Part shown: positions 7,103 through 14,918 of the stretch, one piece after another
How positions within the stretch are numbered: the first letter of the stretch is position 1
Layout of the letters: each line of letters opens with the position of its first letter
NCBI GenBank assembly: GCA_041649415.1
Contig: JBAZND010000002.1
Coordinates: 131,550-195,549, forward strand
DNA: 64,000 nt
Direction of reading: 5' to 3'
Source of the DNA: JALOAR01 sp041649415
GTDB lineage: Bacteria; Patescibacteriota; Minisyncoccia; UBA6257; Colwellbacteraceae
The notes under the pieces: model-generated
What the model was told of the DNA's origin: nothing
Databases searched by the model: none
What the model saw: only the letters and a program-made list of their open reading frames with translations
Translations under genes and position numbers: made by a program

Positions 7103-8296
7103 TTACTTGTTAATTTTGGTAACAACGCCCGCGCCCACGGTCTTACCTCCTTCACGAATGGCGAAACGCTGTTGCTCTTCAAGTGCGACTGGCGCGATCA
7201 AGGTAACGCCCACTTTCACCGTGTCTCCAGGCATAGCCATTTCGGTGCCTTCGGGAAGCTTAACTTCACCCGTAACGTCAGTTGTGCGAATGTAGAATTG
7301 CGGTTTGTATCCTCCAAATATCGGAGTATGGCGGCCGCCTTCTTCTTTGCTTAGAAGCAAGACTTCGGCGTCAAATTCGGTGTGCGGGGTAACAGAGCCG
7401 GGTTTTGTCAATACTTGACCGCGTTCAACATCTTCTTTTTTAACGCCCCTCAAAAGAATTCCTGTGTTATCTCCGGCCTGGCCTTCGTCAAGCTGTTTGT
7501 TGAACATTTCAATGCCGGTAACAACGGTTTTTATAGTCGGCTTTAGACCGACAATTTCAACTTCATCGTTAAGTTTAACCTTTCCGCGCTCAATGCGACC
7601 GGTAACGACAGTGCCCCTTCCTTCAATCGTGAAGATATCTTCAATCGGCATAAGAAATGGTTTATCAATGTCGCGCTTCGGTTCAGGAATATAAGTGTCC
7701 AAAGCGTTTACAAGCTCTAAGATAGGCTTGATGGCTTCATCATCCACGCCTCCAGCTTCAAGAGCCTTAAGGGCCGATCCGCGAATGACTGGAACCTCGT
7801 TCCCCGGATACTGATATTTGGAAAGAAGTTCTCTCACTTCGGCTTCCACTAAATCAATGAGTTCGGGGTCATCAACCATATCGGTCTTATTCAAAAATAC
7901 GACAATTGCCGGAACGCCAACTTGTTTCGCGAGAAGAATGTGTTCTCTTGTTTGAGGCATTGCCCCGTCAGCGGCCGATACGACGAGAATTGCGCCGTCC
8001 ATTTGCGCGGCGCCGGTAATCATGTTTTTGATGTAGTCGGCATGCCCAGGAGCATCAATGTGCGCATAGTGACGCTTTTCCGATTCGTATTCGGAATGAT
8101 GCAGCGCGATTGTGATACCGCGAGCTTTTTCTTCAGGAGCATTATCTATCTGGTCGACTTTCTCCTCCTTCTTAGCTAGCCCTTTAAGGAAGAGTGCGTG
8201 AGTCAAAGCGGCGGTCAAAGTGGTCTTACCATGGTCAACGTGCCCGATGGTGCCGACATTGACATGCGGCTTTGAGCGTTCAAATTTTTCTGCCAT
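7103..8296 (-). CDS. tuf: elongation factor Tu
   Basis: GTPase that delivers aminoacyl-tRNA to the ribosome. All G motifs are present: GHVDHGKT at residues 18-25, DAPGHADY, and NKTDMVDD. Domains 2 and 3 are complete (397 aa). It lies in the str-type cluster after fusA and before rpsJ. It has its own strong promoter just after the fusA stop and a leader of about 38 nt, unlike many other genes here. Confidence 0.99.
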   Translation of the reverse strand: MAEKFERSKPHVNVGTIGHVDHGKTTLTAALTHALFLKGLAKKEEKVDQIDNAPEEKARGITIALHHSEYESEKRHYAHIDAPGHADYIKNMITGAAQMDGAILVVSAADGAMPQTREHILLAKQVGVPAIVVFLNKTDMVDDPELIDLVEAEVRELLSKYQYPGNEVPVIRGSALKALEAGGVDDEAIKPILELVNALDTYIPEPKRDIDKPFLMPIEDIFTIEGRGTVVTGRIERGKVKLNDEVEIVGLKPTIKTVVTGIEMFNKQLDEGQAGDNTGILLRGVKKEDVERGQVLTKPGSVTPHTEFDAEVLLLSKEEGGRHTPIFGGYKPQFYIRTTDVTGEVKLPEGTEMAMPGDTVKVGVTLIAPVALEEQQRFAIREGGKTVGAGVVTKINK

Positions 8297-8340
8297 TTAA
8301 ACTGATCTTTGTTGGTTAATTAAAATTTTACGACTTTAGA

Positions 8341-8369
8341 ATTCTAGCGGCGACTTGACTAAGTGTCAA
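8341..8369 (-). promoter_or_regulatory. tuf promoter
   Basis: TTGACA (8364-8369) and TAGAAT (8341-8346) are separated by 17 nt on the minus strand, starting two bases after the fusA stop. The predicted start site is near 8334, giving a 38-nt leader. This allows EF-Tu to be made in excess over EF-G. Confidence 0.75.
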
Positions 8370-8370
8370 A

Positions 8371-10476
8371 TTATTTCCTCCCCGCAATTATCGCTTCTTC
8401 AATGTTTTTTGGGGTAATTTCGTAATGGCCGAATTCCATAGTGAATGACCCGCGTCCTTGCGTCATAGACCTGAGTTTCGTTGCGTAACCAAACATCTCA
8501 GACAAAGGAACCGTTGAATTAATCACTTTGGAATTTATGCGATCTTCAATGGACTCAATTTTCCCTCTTTTCGCAGAAATATCACCCGTGATGTCTCCCA
8601 TAAATTCGGCAGGAACAATAACCTGAACATTCATAATAGGTTCAAGCAAAACGGGCTTGGAATTTTTGCAACCCTCCTGCATGCCCATGGAAGCGGCGAT
8701 TTTGAAGGCTGCTTCCGAGGAGTCAACATCATGATAAGACCCGTCATAGAGAGTAACTTTAATATCAACGACGGGAAATCCGGCAATAACGCCTTTCCCT
8801 AAAAATTCTTTAACGCCTTTCTCAACGGCGGGAATATATTCGCGCGGCACAATCCCCCCCTTGATGGCATCAATAAATTCAAAGCCTTGTCCTCTCTCCA
8901 GGGGTTCAATTCTAAGCTTCACGTGACCATATTGTCCGCGTCCGCCGGATTGTTTGATATATTTCCCTTCCGATTCGGCCGAGCCGGTAACGGTTTCTTT
9001 GTAAGCAACTTGCGGACGGCCGGCTTGCGCGTTAACTGAAAACTCGCGTCTCATTCTTTCAACCAGCACTTCAAGGTGGAGCTCTCCCATTCCGGAAATA
9101 ATTGTTTCGCCGGTATCCGGGTCTCCAGAGACTCTAAAAGTCGGATCTTCTTCCGCTAAACGTCTCAAAGCAAGGCCCATTTTTTCTTGATCTACTTTGG
9201 ACTCTGGAGAAATTTTTTGGAAAATAACCGGTTCGGGGAAAGTAATACGTTCAAGAATTATCGGTTTATCGGGAGCGCAAAGCGTGTCGCCTGTAGTCGT
9301 GTTTTTAAGTCCAACAAGCGCACCGATTTGTCCGGCATGAAGTTCATCCACTTCTTCTCTGGAGTTAGCGTGCATTCTTAAAATTCGTCCCGCGCGTTCT
9401 TGGTTATCTTTTGTGGCGTTTAAAATGTAACTTCCCTTGGAAAGAACGCCGCTGTAAACGCGAAAGAAAGTTAAAGTGCCTACAAACGGGTCAGCAGCGA
9501 CTTTAAAAGCGAGTGCGGCAAACGGTTCGTCATCAGACGGAGCTCTTTCAATGTCGCCTCCTGTCTTCGGATCGTGACCCTTGACCGGAGGCAAGTCTGT
9601 CGGAGACGGAAGATAGTCAACGACCGCGTCAAGAACAAGCTGAACTCCTTTATTTTTGTAGGCACTTCCACAAAGAACCGGAACGATGGTAAGGCCCAAA
9701 ACGCATCTGCGAAGAAGATTTTTCAGATTATCCAGAGGGATTTCTTTACCCTCAAGATAGTCGTTCATCAAATTTTCGTCGTTCTCAACTATTTTTTCCA
9801 AAAGGGCTGCTCTTTTCGTGATTGCTTCTTCTCTCAGATTGTCTGGGATTGGGGTTTCCACAACACGCTCTCCTTTTTCACCCTCAAAGTGATAAGCCTT
9901 CATTTCAAGGAGGTCTATAATTCCCTCAAAACCGGCTTCCTCGCCGATGGGCATTTGGAGAGCGACGGCATTCGGCGTAAGGCGGTCCTTAATTGATTTA
10001 AGACTCTTGTCAAAAGAGGCGCCGATTCGGTCAAGCTTGTTTATGAAACAGATTCTCGGCACTTTATACTCATCAGCATAGTGCCAGTTTGTTTCAGATT
10101 GGGGTTCAACGCCCGAAACGCCGTCAAACACGACAACCGCTCCGTCCAAAACCCTAAGAGAACGCTTAACTTCAACTGTAAAATCAATGTGCCCCGGAGT
10201 GTCTATTAAGTTGATGCGATGTTCAAAAGATTTGTCTCCTTTTTTGTACGTAGGAACCCAAAAACAAGTGGTTGCGGCAGAGGTGATGGTTATCCCGCGC
10301 TCGCGTTCCTGTTCCATCCAGTCCATAATGGCCGCGCCCTCGTGAACTTCTCCAATCTTATGCGATACACCGGTGTAAAAAAGAATGCGCTCGGAAGTGG
10401 TAGTCTTTCCCGCGTCAATATGAGCGACGACACCGATATTTCTGGTTTTCTCTATTGGATAAACTTTGCTTTCCAT
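8371..10476 (-). CDS. fusA: elongation factor G
   Basis: Translocase GTPase (701 aa, full length). AHIDAGKT lies at residues 18-25, followed by DTPGHIDF and NKLDRIGA; domains II-V are complete, with the GGIVPREYIPAVEKG block of domain IV and a normal C terminus. ATG start 12 nt after the rpsG stop, in canonical rpsL-rpsG-fusA-tuf order. Confidence 0.99.
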   Translation of the reverse strand: MESKVYPIEKTRNIGVVAHIDAGKTTTSERILFYTGVSHKIGEVHEGAAIMDWMEQERERGITITSAATTCFWVPTYKKGDKSFEHRINLIDTPGHIDFTVEVKRSLRVLDGAVVVFDGVSGVEPQSETNWHYADEYKVPRICFINKLDRIGASFDKSLKSIKDRLTPNAVALQMPIGEEAGFEGIIDLLEMKAYHFEGEKGERVVETPIPDNLREEAITKRAALLEKIVENDENLMNDYLEGKEIPLDNLKNLLRRCVLGLTIVPVLCGSAYKNKGVQLVLDAVVDYLPSPTDLPPVKGHDPKTGGDIERAPSDDEPFAALAFKVAADPFVGTLTFFRVYSGVLSKGSYILNATKDNQERAGRILRMHANSREEVDELHAGQIGALVGLKNTTTGDTLCAPDKPIILERITFPEPVIFQKISPESKVDQEKMGLALRRLAEEDPTFRVSGDPDTGETIISGMGELHLEVLVERMRREFSVNAQAGRPQVAYKETVTGSAESEGKYIKQSGGRGQYGHVKLRIEPLERGQGFEFIDAIKGGIVPREYIPAVEKGVKEFLGKGVIAGFPVVDIKVTLYDGSYHDVDSSEAAFKIAASMGMQEGCKNSKPVLLEPIMNVQVIVPAEFMGDITGDISAKRGKIESIEDRINSKVINSTVPLSEMFGYATKLRSMTQGRGSFTMEFGHYEITPKNIEEAIIAGRK

Positions 10477-10488
10477 TTATTAAATTAT

Positions 10489-10953
10489 TTAGCCCGCAAA
10501 ATGCGCGAAAGCGCGATTGCCTTCCGCCATTCTGTGAATATCTTGCTTCTTTTTGATGGCCGCGCCCTCGTTTTGAGCGGCAGCCAGAAGTTCTTCGGCA
10601 AGTTTTTCAGAAATCGGTTTGCCTTTTTTTGTGCGCGCGGCGGAAATAATCCATTTTGAAGCGAGCATAAACTGCCGTTCGGGTCTTACTTCGCGCGGAA
10701 TTTGGTAGTTCGCTCCGCCGACTCTTTTTGAAACTACTTCAAGCGCGGGCCTCGCGTTTTCCAAGGCTTTCTCAAAAACTTCTAACGGTTTTTGACCGGT
10801 TTTCTCAATTACCCTGAAGGCGCTATAGAGGTCTTTCTCTGCAACGGTTTTTTTGCCGTCGTACATTAGATAGTTAATAAACCTCGCGATTGCGATGTTT
10901 TCGTAAGCTATATCGGGAGAGTGCTCTCTCTTGTAATTTTTTTTACGTCTCAC
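10489..10953 (-). CDS. rpsG: 30S ribosomal protein S7 (GTG start)
   Basis: S7 nucleates assembly of the 30S head. The homologous protein begins RRKKNYKREHSPD, which fixes the start at GTG 10951-10953 (154 aa), 4 nt after the rpsL stop. The frame stays open to 11034 but that part is antiparallel use of the end of rpsL. Conserved GGANYQIPREVRPERQFMLASKWI is present. Confidence 0.95.
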   Translation of the reverse strand: MRRKKNYKREHSPDIAYENIAIARFINYLMYDGKKTVAEKDLYSAFRVIEKTGQKPLEVFEKALENARPALEVVSKRVGGANYQIPREVRPERQFMLASKWIISAARTKKGKPISEKLAEELLAAAQNEGAAIKKKQDIHRMAEGNRAFAHFAG

Positions 10954-10957
10954 TTGG

Positions 10958-11377
10958 TTATTTTGACGCTTTTTCTTTTTTGGCGCCGTATTTGCTCCTC
11001 TGTTGTTTGCGACCTGCGACGCCCGCGGCATCAAGCGTACCGCGAACGACGTGATAACGAACGCCCGGCAAATCTTTGACTCTGCCCCCTCTTATCAAAA
11101 CCACTGAATGTTCTTGAAGATTATGCTGTTCGCCCGGGATGTAAGCGGTAACTTCCATGCCATTCGTAAGACGCACTCTTGCCACTTTTCTCAAAGCCGA
11201 GTTTGGTTTCTTAGGCGTAGTCGTAAAAACTTTAAGACAAGCGCCTCTTTTTTGAGGAGAGACAGATTCCACCGGTTTATTTTTAAGGACGTTAAAATAA
11301 CGGCCCATGGCCGGTGATTTGGATTTCTTGGATGAAATTTTGCGCCCTTTTTTGAGGAGCTGATTCATCGTTGGCAC
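10958..11377 (-). CDS. rpsL: 30S ribosomal protein S12 (GTG start)
   Basis: Decoding-centre protein (139 aa). PTMNQLLKKGRK at the N terminus, TPKKPNSALRKVARVRLTNG and the loop with PGVRYHVVRGTLDAAGV are typical; the lysines associated with streptomycin binding are present. Translation starts at GTG 11375-11377. A consensus promoter ends only 7 nt upstream, so the mRNA is predicted to be leaderless. The last ~20 residues are a basic tail. Confidence 0.97.
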   Translation of the reverse strand: MPTMNQLLKKGRKISSKKSKSPAMGRYFNVLKNKPVESVSPQKRGACLKVFTTTPKKPNSALRKVARVRLTNGMEVTAYIPGEQHNLQEHSVVLIRGGRVKDLPGVRYHVVRGTLDAAGVAGRKQQRSKYGAKKEKASK

Positions 11378-11384
11378 GGCAATA

Positions 11385-11414
11385 AATATAGCAATAAGGC
11401 AGAATTAATGTCAA
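11385..11414 (-). promoter_or_regulatory. rpsL operon promoter, leaderless geometry
   Basis: TTGACA (11409-11414), 18-nt spacer, TATATT (11385-11390) on the minus strand. Seven nucleotides separate the -10 box from the GTG of rpsL, so the transcription start should coincide with the start codon. Confidence 0.75.
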
Positions 11415-11462
11415 TCGTTCCGGCATCTTCACTGTCTTTTTCCGAATATGGAGAAATGAGAG

Positions 11463-12092
11463 TCAGCCGAAAATATGGCCGAAGCCGGTTATAAGGGCGA
11501 AGAGAAGACTCGCAAGAGGCGGCAGAATAATCGTGCCTAAAAGAAGCGCGATTATAAGACCTAAAGGGCCAATCGTGAGAAATTTTCCGCGAAATTTTTC
11601 CGGAAGGAATGCCCCGATGATTTTTGAGCCGTCAAGAGGCGGAATAGGAATAAGGTTAAAAAGGGCGAGAAAAATGTTCACGTAGATTATGAGGCTCGCA
11701 AAAGAGACGAGTATCTCGTTTTCCAGGACCGACGGGATAATAAGCCTAGCAACGAAAAAAATGAGGCTAACGACTCCAGCCATTGCCAAATTCGCAGCTG
11801 GTCCGCCAAGCGCGATTTTAAGTTCTCCTTTCGGATCACGAATATTCCGAGGATCATACGGAACGGGTTTCGCCCAGCCGATAAAGGAACCGGAAGTAAA
11901 TAAAAGAATCAAGGGAACTAAAACCGTTCCTACAAGGTCAATGTGGGCTAAAGGGTTTAGCGTTAAGCGGCCGCTGTTTTTAGCCGTCGGGTCGCCAAGT
12001 TCGTTTGCCACAAAACCGTGTGAGTATTCGTGAATTACGGCCGAAAGGACGATCACCACATACAGAAATATTTTTGAAGTAATTCCCGTCAA
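11463..12092 (-). CDS. site-2-type M50 family membrane metalloprotease
   Basis: Intramembrane zinc protease of the M50/rseP-like superfamily (209 aa, minimal form without PDZ). The HEYSH motif at residues 21-25 supplies two zinc ligands and the catalytic Glu; the second motif is LFNLIPIPPLDGSKI near residue 150, with the Asp ligand. Four to five membrane segments are visible. The start is TTG at 12090-12092; no ATG lies upstream of HEYSH. It stands alone, divergent from rpmB. Substrate unknown. Confidence 0.88.
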   Translation of the reverse strand: MTGITSKIFLYVVIVLSAVIHEYSHGFVANELGDPTAKNSGRLTLNPLAHIDLVGTVLVPLILLFTSGSFIGWAKPVPYDPRNIRDPKGELKIALGGPAANLAMAGVVSLIFFVARLIIPSVLENEILVSFASLIIYVNIFLALFNLIPIPPLDGSKIIGAFLPEKFRGKFLTIGPLGLIIALLLGTIILPPLASLLFALITGFGHIFG

Positions 12093-12103
12093 ACTGGCTG
12101 CGC

Positions 12104-12132
12104 TTTACATTAACTGCGCAATTTAATAGTAT
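12104..12132 (+). promoter_or_regulatory. rpmB promoter, leaderless geometry
   Basis: TTTACA (12104-12109), 17-nt spacer, TAGTAT (12127-12132), then 7 nt to the rpmB ATG. The TAGTATACGG stretch recurs in the rplU promoter. Confidence 0.65.
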
Positions 12133-12139
12133 ACGGAAC

Positions 12140-12331
12140 ATGCGTCAGTGTGAAATCTGCGGAAAGGGAGGAATTATGCGCGGACAGAGAATAAAGCTTC
12201 GCGGTAATTTCAATCCGACTCCGAAGCAAAGAAAACAGCCGAATCTTCAGCCAACAAGGCTTCTTGGAAGAAAAGTGTTCGCTTGCACCAAATGCCTTAA
12301 AGAAATAAACAAGGCGGGTGTCTCAAAATAA
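12140..12331 (+). CDS. rpmB: 50S ribosomal protein L28
   Basis: 63-residue L28 with zinc ligands: CEIC at the N terminus (residues 4-7) and CTKC near residue 50. The NFNPTPKQRKQPNLQP segment is the L28 core. It is a single-gene unit on the plus strand with its own promoter and a strong downstream terminator, and is predicted to be translated from a leaderless mRNA. Confidence 0.95.
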   Translation: MRQCEICGKGGIMRGQRIKLRGNFNPTPKQRKQPNLQPTRLLGRKVFACTKCLKEINKAGVSK

Positions 12332-12346
12332 CTTATTAAAATAATT

Positions 12347-12377
12347 AAAACCCGAGCGAGTGTTCGCTCGGGTTTTT
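12347..12377 (+). terminator. rpmB terminator
   Basis: Stem CCCGAGCGA (12351-12359) and TCGCTCGGG (12364-12372) with a 4-nt loop, flanked by an A run and a T run, so it may work in both directions. Confidence 0.85.
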
Positions 12378-12447
12378 AGTTTAGGCTATTGTTTTACGTT
12401 ATTAACGGCTTTAATTGGTCACTTGTTTGATGTATATTGGCTTCTGA

Positions 12448-12518
12448 CGGGCTGTAGTATAACGGCAGTATACACCCTTGGGGTGGGTGCGACCCGGGTT
12501 CAATTCCCGGCAGCCCGA
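12448..12518 (+). tRNA. tRNA-Pro (anticodon GGG)
   Basis: Full cloverleaf: acceptor CGGGCTG/CAGCCCG, D stem GTAT/GTAT with wobbles, anticodon stem CACCC/GGGTG enclosing loop TTGGGGT (anticodon GGG at 12480-12482), T arm CCGGG/CCCGG with TTCAATT. CCA is not encoded. Confidence 0.93.
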
Positions 12519-12585
12519 CAAAGTTTTAGGTAAAAAAGAGTCCAAGCGAGTTTTTTTAAGGTATCCTTCGTTTTTTTATATTAAC

Positions 12586-12614
12586 AAAAACCGCCCCTTT
12601 CAGGGGCGGTTTTT
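12586..12614. terminator. bidirectional terminator shared by tRNA-Pro and the RNA candidate on the opposite strand
   Basis: Twelve-base-pair stem AAAAACCGCCCC / GGGGCGGTTTTT with a 5-nt loop. The T run on either strand makes it functional for the plus-strand tRNA and for the minus-strand structured RNA. Confidence 0.85.
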
Positions 12615-12749
12615 GATTGTCTCGCTTTCGTATAGATTTCCCCGGCTTGCGCCAGATTGGTGAATCTCAACCGCAATCCACGGACCGCGATAATTTGATT
12701 CTCCTGTAAAACTCACATGATCCGGAATCTAATGAGCGAGCGAGACAAT
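12586..12749 (-). ncRNA. candidate structured RNA, rod-like with central bubble (6S-like shape)
   Basis: This fills most of a 330-nt gap without genes. On the minus strand a TATAAT box (12753-12758) with TTGCGA 16 nt upstream (12775-12780) predicts initiation at about 12746-12749. The RNA would open with ATTGTCTCGCT, which pairs perfectly with AGCGAGACAAT at its far end (12616-12626). Inside, TAGATT/AATCTA, CCGG/CCGG and GAATC/GATTC stack in order, leaving unpaired strands of about 20 and 16 nt, and the tip is a 9-bp hairpin with a CGTG loop. A terminator follows. This architecture resembles 6S RNA, but the family is not proven and the body is short (134 nt). Confidence 0.5.
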
Positions 12750-12817
12750 TTAATTATATCGCCTGCCGATACCCTCGCAATCCGTGTAAAACAAACAAAA
12801 ATCAAGATAGAACCAAT

Positions 12818-12826
12818 TTATCCACA
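12818..12826 (+). other. single perfect DnaA-box match
   Basis: TTATCCACA in the gap before ndk. One isolated box is not evidence of an origin. Confidence 0.3.
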
Positions 12827-12848
12827 AGAGCGGAAAATAAGGAGAAAA

Positions 12849-13466
12849 CTATTCTAGTATTCCGTCAAGGTTCACATCGTATAGCATTGCCTCATTAATG
12901 AGACGGTAGTCGTAAAGTTCTTCCGATTTAAACCAAAGAGCGATTTCTTTTTCCGCTTCCTCCGTGGAGCCGGAAGCGTGTAGCAAATTTCTAACCGCCC
13001 GCCCATCAATATCGGCGAGATCATAAGAATCGATGGTAAAATCTCCTCTGATTGTGCCTACGTCGGAACTTAAGGGCTCTGTCGCGCCTGTGATTTTCCT
13101 GATAATGTTCACCGCGCCGGCTCCTTGCCAAACCAAAGCGATGACGGGGCTTGAAGAAAGATATTTTTTTAATTTTCCCAAAACTATCTCCGTAATTTTG
13201 AGCGGGTCTTCGAAGGGAGGAGTTTTCCCCTGCGCTTTATAGGCGTTAATGGTTTTATTGCCGGTTTTCACGCGCCATTCGGGGTCAATTGAATAGTGCT
13301 TTTCAACAAATTCGGGTGAAGGAACAAGCATCTTAAGACCCACAAGCTTAAGCCCCGTTTGTTCGTAACGTTTGATTATTTCGCCAATAAGTCCTCTTTG
13401 GATGCCGTCCGGCTTAATGACAACGAGCGATCGTTCTTTTTTAATTCTTTCCGATATATCTGCCAT
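12849..13466 (-). CDS. ndk: nucleoside diphosphate kinase with internal insertion
   Basis: Transfers the gamma phosphate of ATP to NDPs through a phosphohistidine. The N-terminal SLVVIKPDGIQRGLIGEII and the active-site RNLLHASGS (His in place of the usual NxxHGSDS context) identify it. It has 205 residues against about 140. About 45-50 extra residues lie after FVEKHY and before SSSPVIALVWQG, and there is a short C-terminal extension. ATG start 16 nt after aspS. The HASGS variant changes residues next to the catalytic His, but the His itself is kept. Confidence 0.93.
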   Translation of the reverse strand: MADISERIKKERSLVVIKPDGIQRGLIGEIIKRYEQTGLKLVGLKMLVPSPEFVEKHYSIDPEWRVKTGNKTINAYKAQGKTPPFEDPLKITEIVLGKLKKYLSSSPVIALVWQGAGAVNIIRKITGATEPLSSDVGTIRGDFTIDSYDLADIDGRAVRNLLHASGSTEEAEKEIALWFKSEELYDYRLINEAMLYDVNLDGILE

Positions 13467-13482
13467 GAGTGCCGAAAGTATC

Positions 13483-14883
13483 TCATTTTTCTTTTTTTAT
13501 TTCAATACCGAGTTCTTCAAGTTGTTTTTTTGAAACTTCAGAGGGGGCATTCATCATAAAATCTTGCCCGTCGCCGGTTTTGGGAAAAGCAATCACTTCG
13601 CGAATGTTCGGTTCGTCTTGGAGAATCATCATAAGGCGATCTAACCCGGGCGCTATACCGCCGTGCGGAGGAACGCCATATTTGAAAGCTTCAAGAATAT
13701 GGCCGAAGTTTTCCTGAATATCTTTTTCGCCGTATCCGATTATCTCAAGGACTTTTCTTATAGCTTCAGATTTGTGGTTTCTAATGCTTCCTCCGCCGAT
13801 TTCATATCCATTCAACACAATGTCGTATTGATCGGCGATTATGCCTTCTATGTTCTTTTTTTTCATCAAATTATCCATAAATTCCGCCCGAGGAGACGAG
13901 AAAGGGTTATGAGTGAACGTCCACTCGCCTTTATCCGTTTTTTCGAAAAAAGGAAAATCTATCACCCAGCAAAAAGCAAGCAAATTGGGGTCATTTTTAT
14001 CTCTTCTTAAGTCCGGTTTGTCCGAACCATATCTTTCTTTCGCTTCACTGTAAGAAAGCACGGGAAAAGGAATTTGCTGGATGTGCTTTTCGGGATAAAT
14101 ATTTTTTACAATTTTCGTCATAAGCTCTTCCGTAAGAGACATCACGTCTTCTCTTTCAACAAAGCTCATTTCCAGATCAAGCTGAGTAAACTCCGGTTGG
14201 CGATCGCCGCGAGTGTCTTCGTCCCTGAAGCATCGAGCGATTTGAAAATATCTTTCAAATCCGGCAACCATAAGAAGCTGTTTATATTGCTGAGGCGCTT
14301 GAGGAAGAGCATAAAACCTCCCGTGATACAGCCGAGAAGGAACCAAATAATCTCTCGCTCCTTCGGGGGTGGATTTTGTGAGAATCGGCGTTTCAATTTC
14401 CACGAATCCCTTATCTGAAAGAATTTCGCGCGCGTATTTTATGACGGAGTAACGTTTACGGATATTGTCCGCCATCCGCTTTCGACGAAGGTCAAGATAG
14501 CGATATTTCATCCGAATTTCCTCGCCAATGTCTCGTCCGTCAGTATCAATAGGGAACGGCGATGTTTCGCTTTCCGAAAGCACTTTTAGTTCTGATACCT
14601 GAACTTCAATCGTACCGGAGGCTATATTTTCGTTGATCATCCCATCAGGACGTTTTGCGACTATTCCTTTGACCGAGATGACCCACTCCGAGCGGAGAGT
14701 TTCAGCGAGAGAATAAGCGTTCTGCTCTTCCTGCTGCGGGGCAAAAACGACTTGTACGAGGCCGGCGGAGTCCCGTAGGTCGATAAATATCAGCTTTCCG
14801 TGGTCTCGACGGGCATGTACCCAGCCCTTAAGTTCCACTTCTTTACCCACTTTTTTCGTAAGTTCGGAGGTCAAATTCCGCAT
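13483..14883 (-). CDS. aspS: aspartyl-tRNA synthetase lacking the GAD domain
   Basis: Class II synthetase charging tRNA-Asp. The N-terminal OB fold (GWVHARRDHGKLIFIDLRD), motif 2 (RCFRDEDTRGDRQPEF) and motif 3 (GIAPGLDRLMM) are intact. Bacterial AspRS is about 590 aa; this one has 466 because the ~110-residue GAD insertion that normally follows YGSDKPDLR is missing, and the chain continues directly to FCWVIDFPFFE. Whether it also charges tRNA-Asn cannot be told here. ATG start with a promoter 6 nt upstream, predicting a leaderless mRNA. Confidence 0.96.
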   Translation of the reverse strand: MRNLTSELTKKVGKEVELKGWVHARRDHGKLIFIDLRDSAGLVQVVFAPQQEEQNAYSLAETLRSEWVISVKGIVAKRPDGMINENIASGTIEVQVSELKVLSESETSPFPIDTDGRDIGEEIRMKYRYLDLRRKRMADNIRKRYSVIKYAREILSDKGFVEIETPILTKSTPEGARDYLVPSRLYHGRFYALPQAPQQYKQLLMVAGFERYFQIARCFRDEDTRGDRQPEFTQLDLEMSFVEREDVMSLTEELMTKIVKNIYPEKHIQQIPFPVLSYSEAKERYGSDKPDLRRDKNDPNLLAFCWVIDFPFFEKTDKGEWTFTHNPFSSPRAEFMDNLMKKKNIEGIIADQYDIVLNGYEIGGGSIRNHKSEAIRKVLEIIGYGEKDIQENFGHILEAFKYGVPPHGGIAPGLDRLMMILQDEPNIREVIAFPKTGDGQDFMMNAPSEVSKKQLEELGIEIKKEK

Positions 14884-14889
14884 TATGTT

Positions 14890-14918
14890 AGTATAAGCTT
14901 CCTTATGGGTTCACTCAA
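14890..14918 (-). promoter_or_regulatory. aspS promoter, leaderless geometry
   Basis: TTGAGT (14913-14918), 17-nt spacer, TATACT (14890-14895), then 6 nt to the aspS ATG. The -35 box overlaps the end of the upstream comEC-type gene. Confidence 0.6.

Noticed and set aside
9574..9996. Long plus-strand open frame antisense to fusA
   Set aside because: Lies wholly inside a conserved gene; its sequence has no domain-like character and no start signal.
12586..12749. SRP RNA identity for the 12.6-kb RNA
   Set aside because: The tip lacks the GGAA tetraloop and the asymmetric AGCA loop of the SRP core on either strand.
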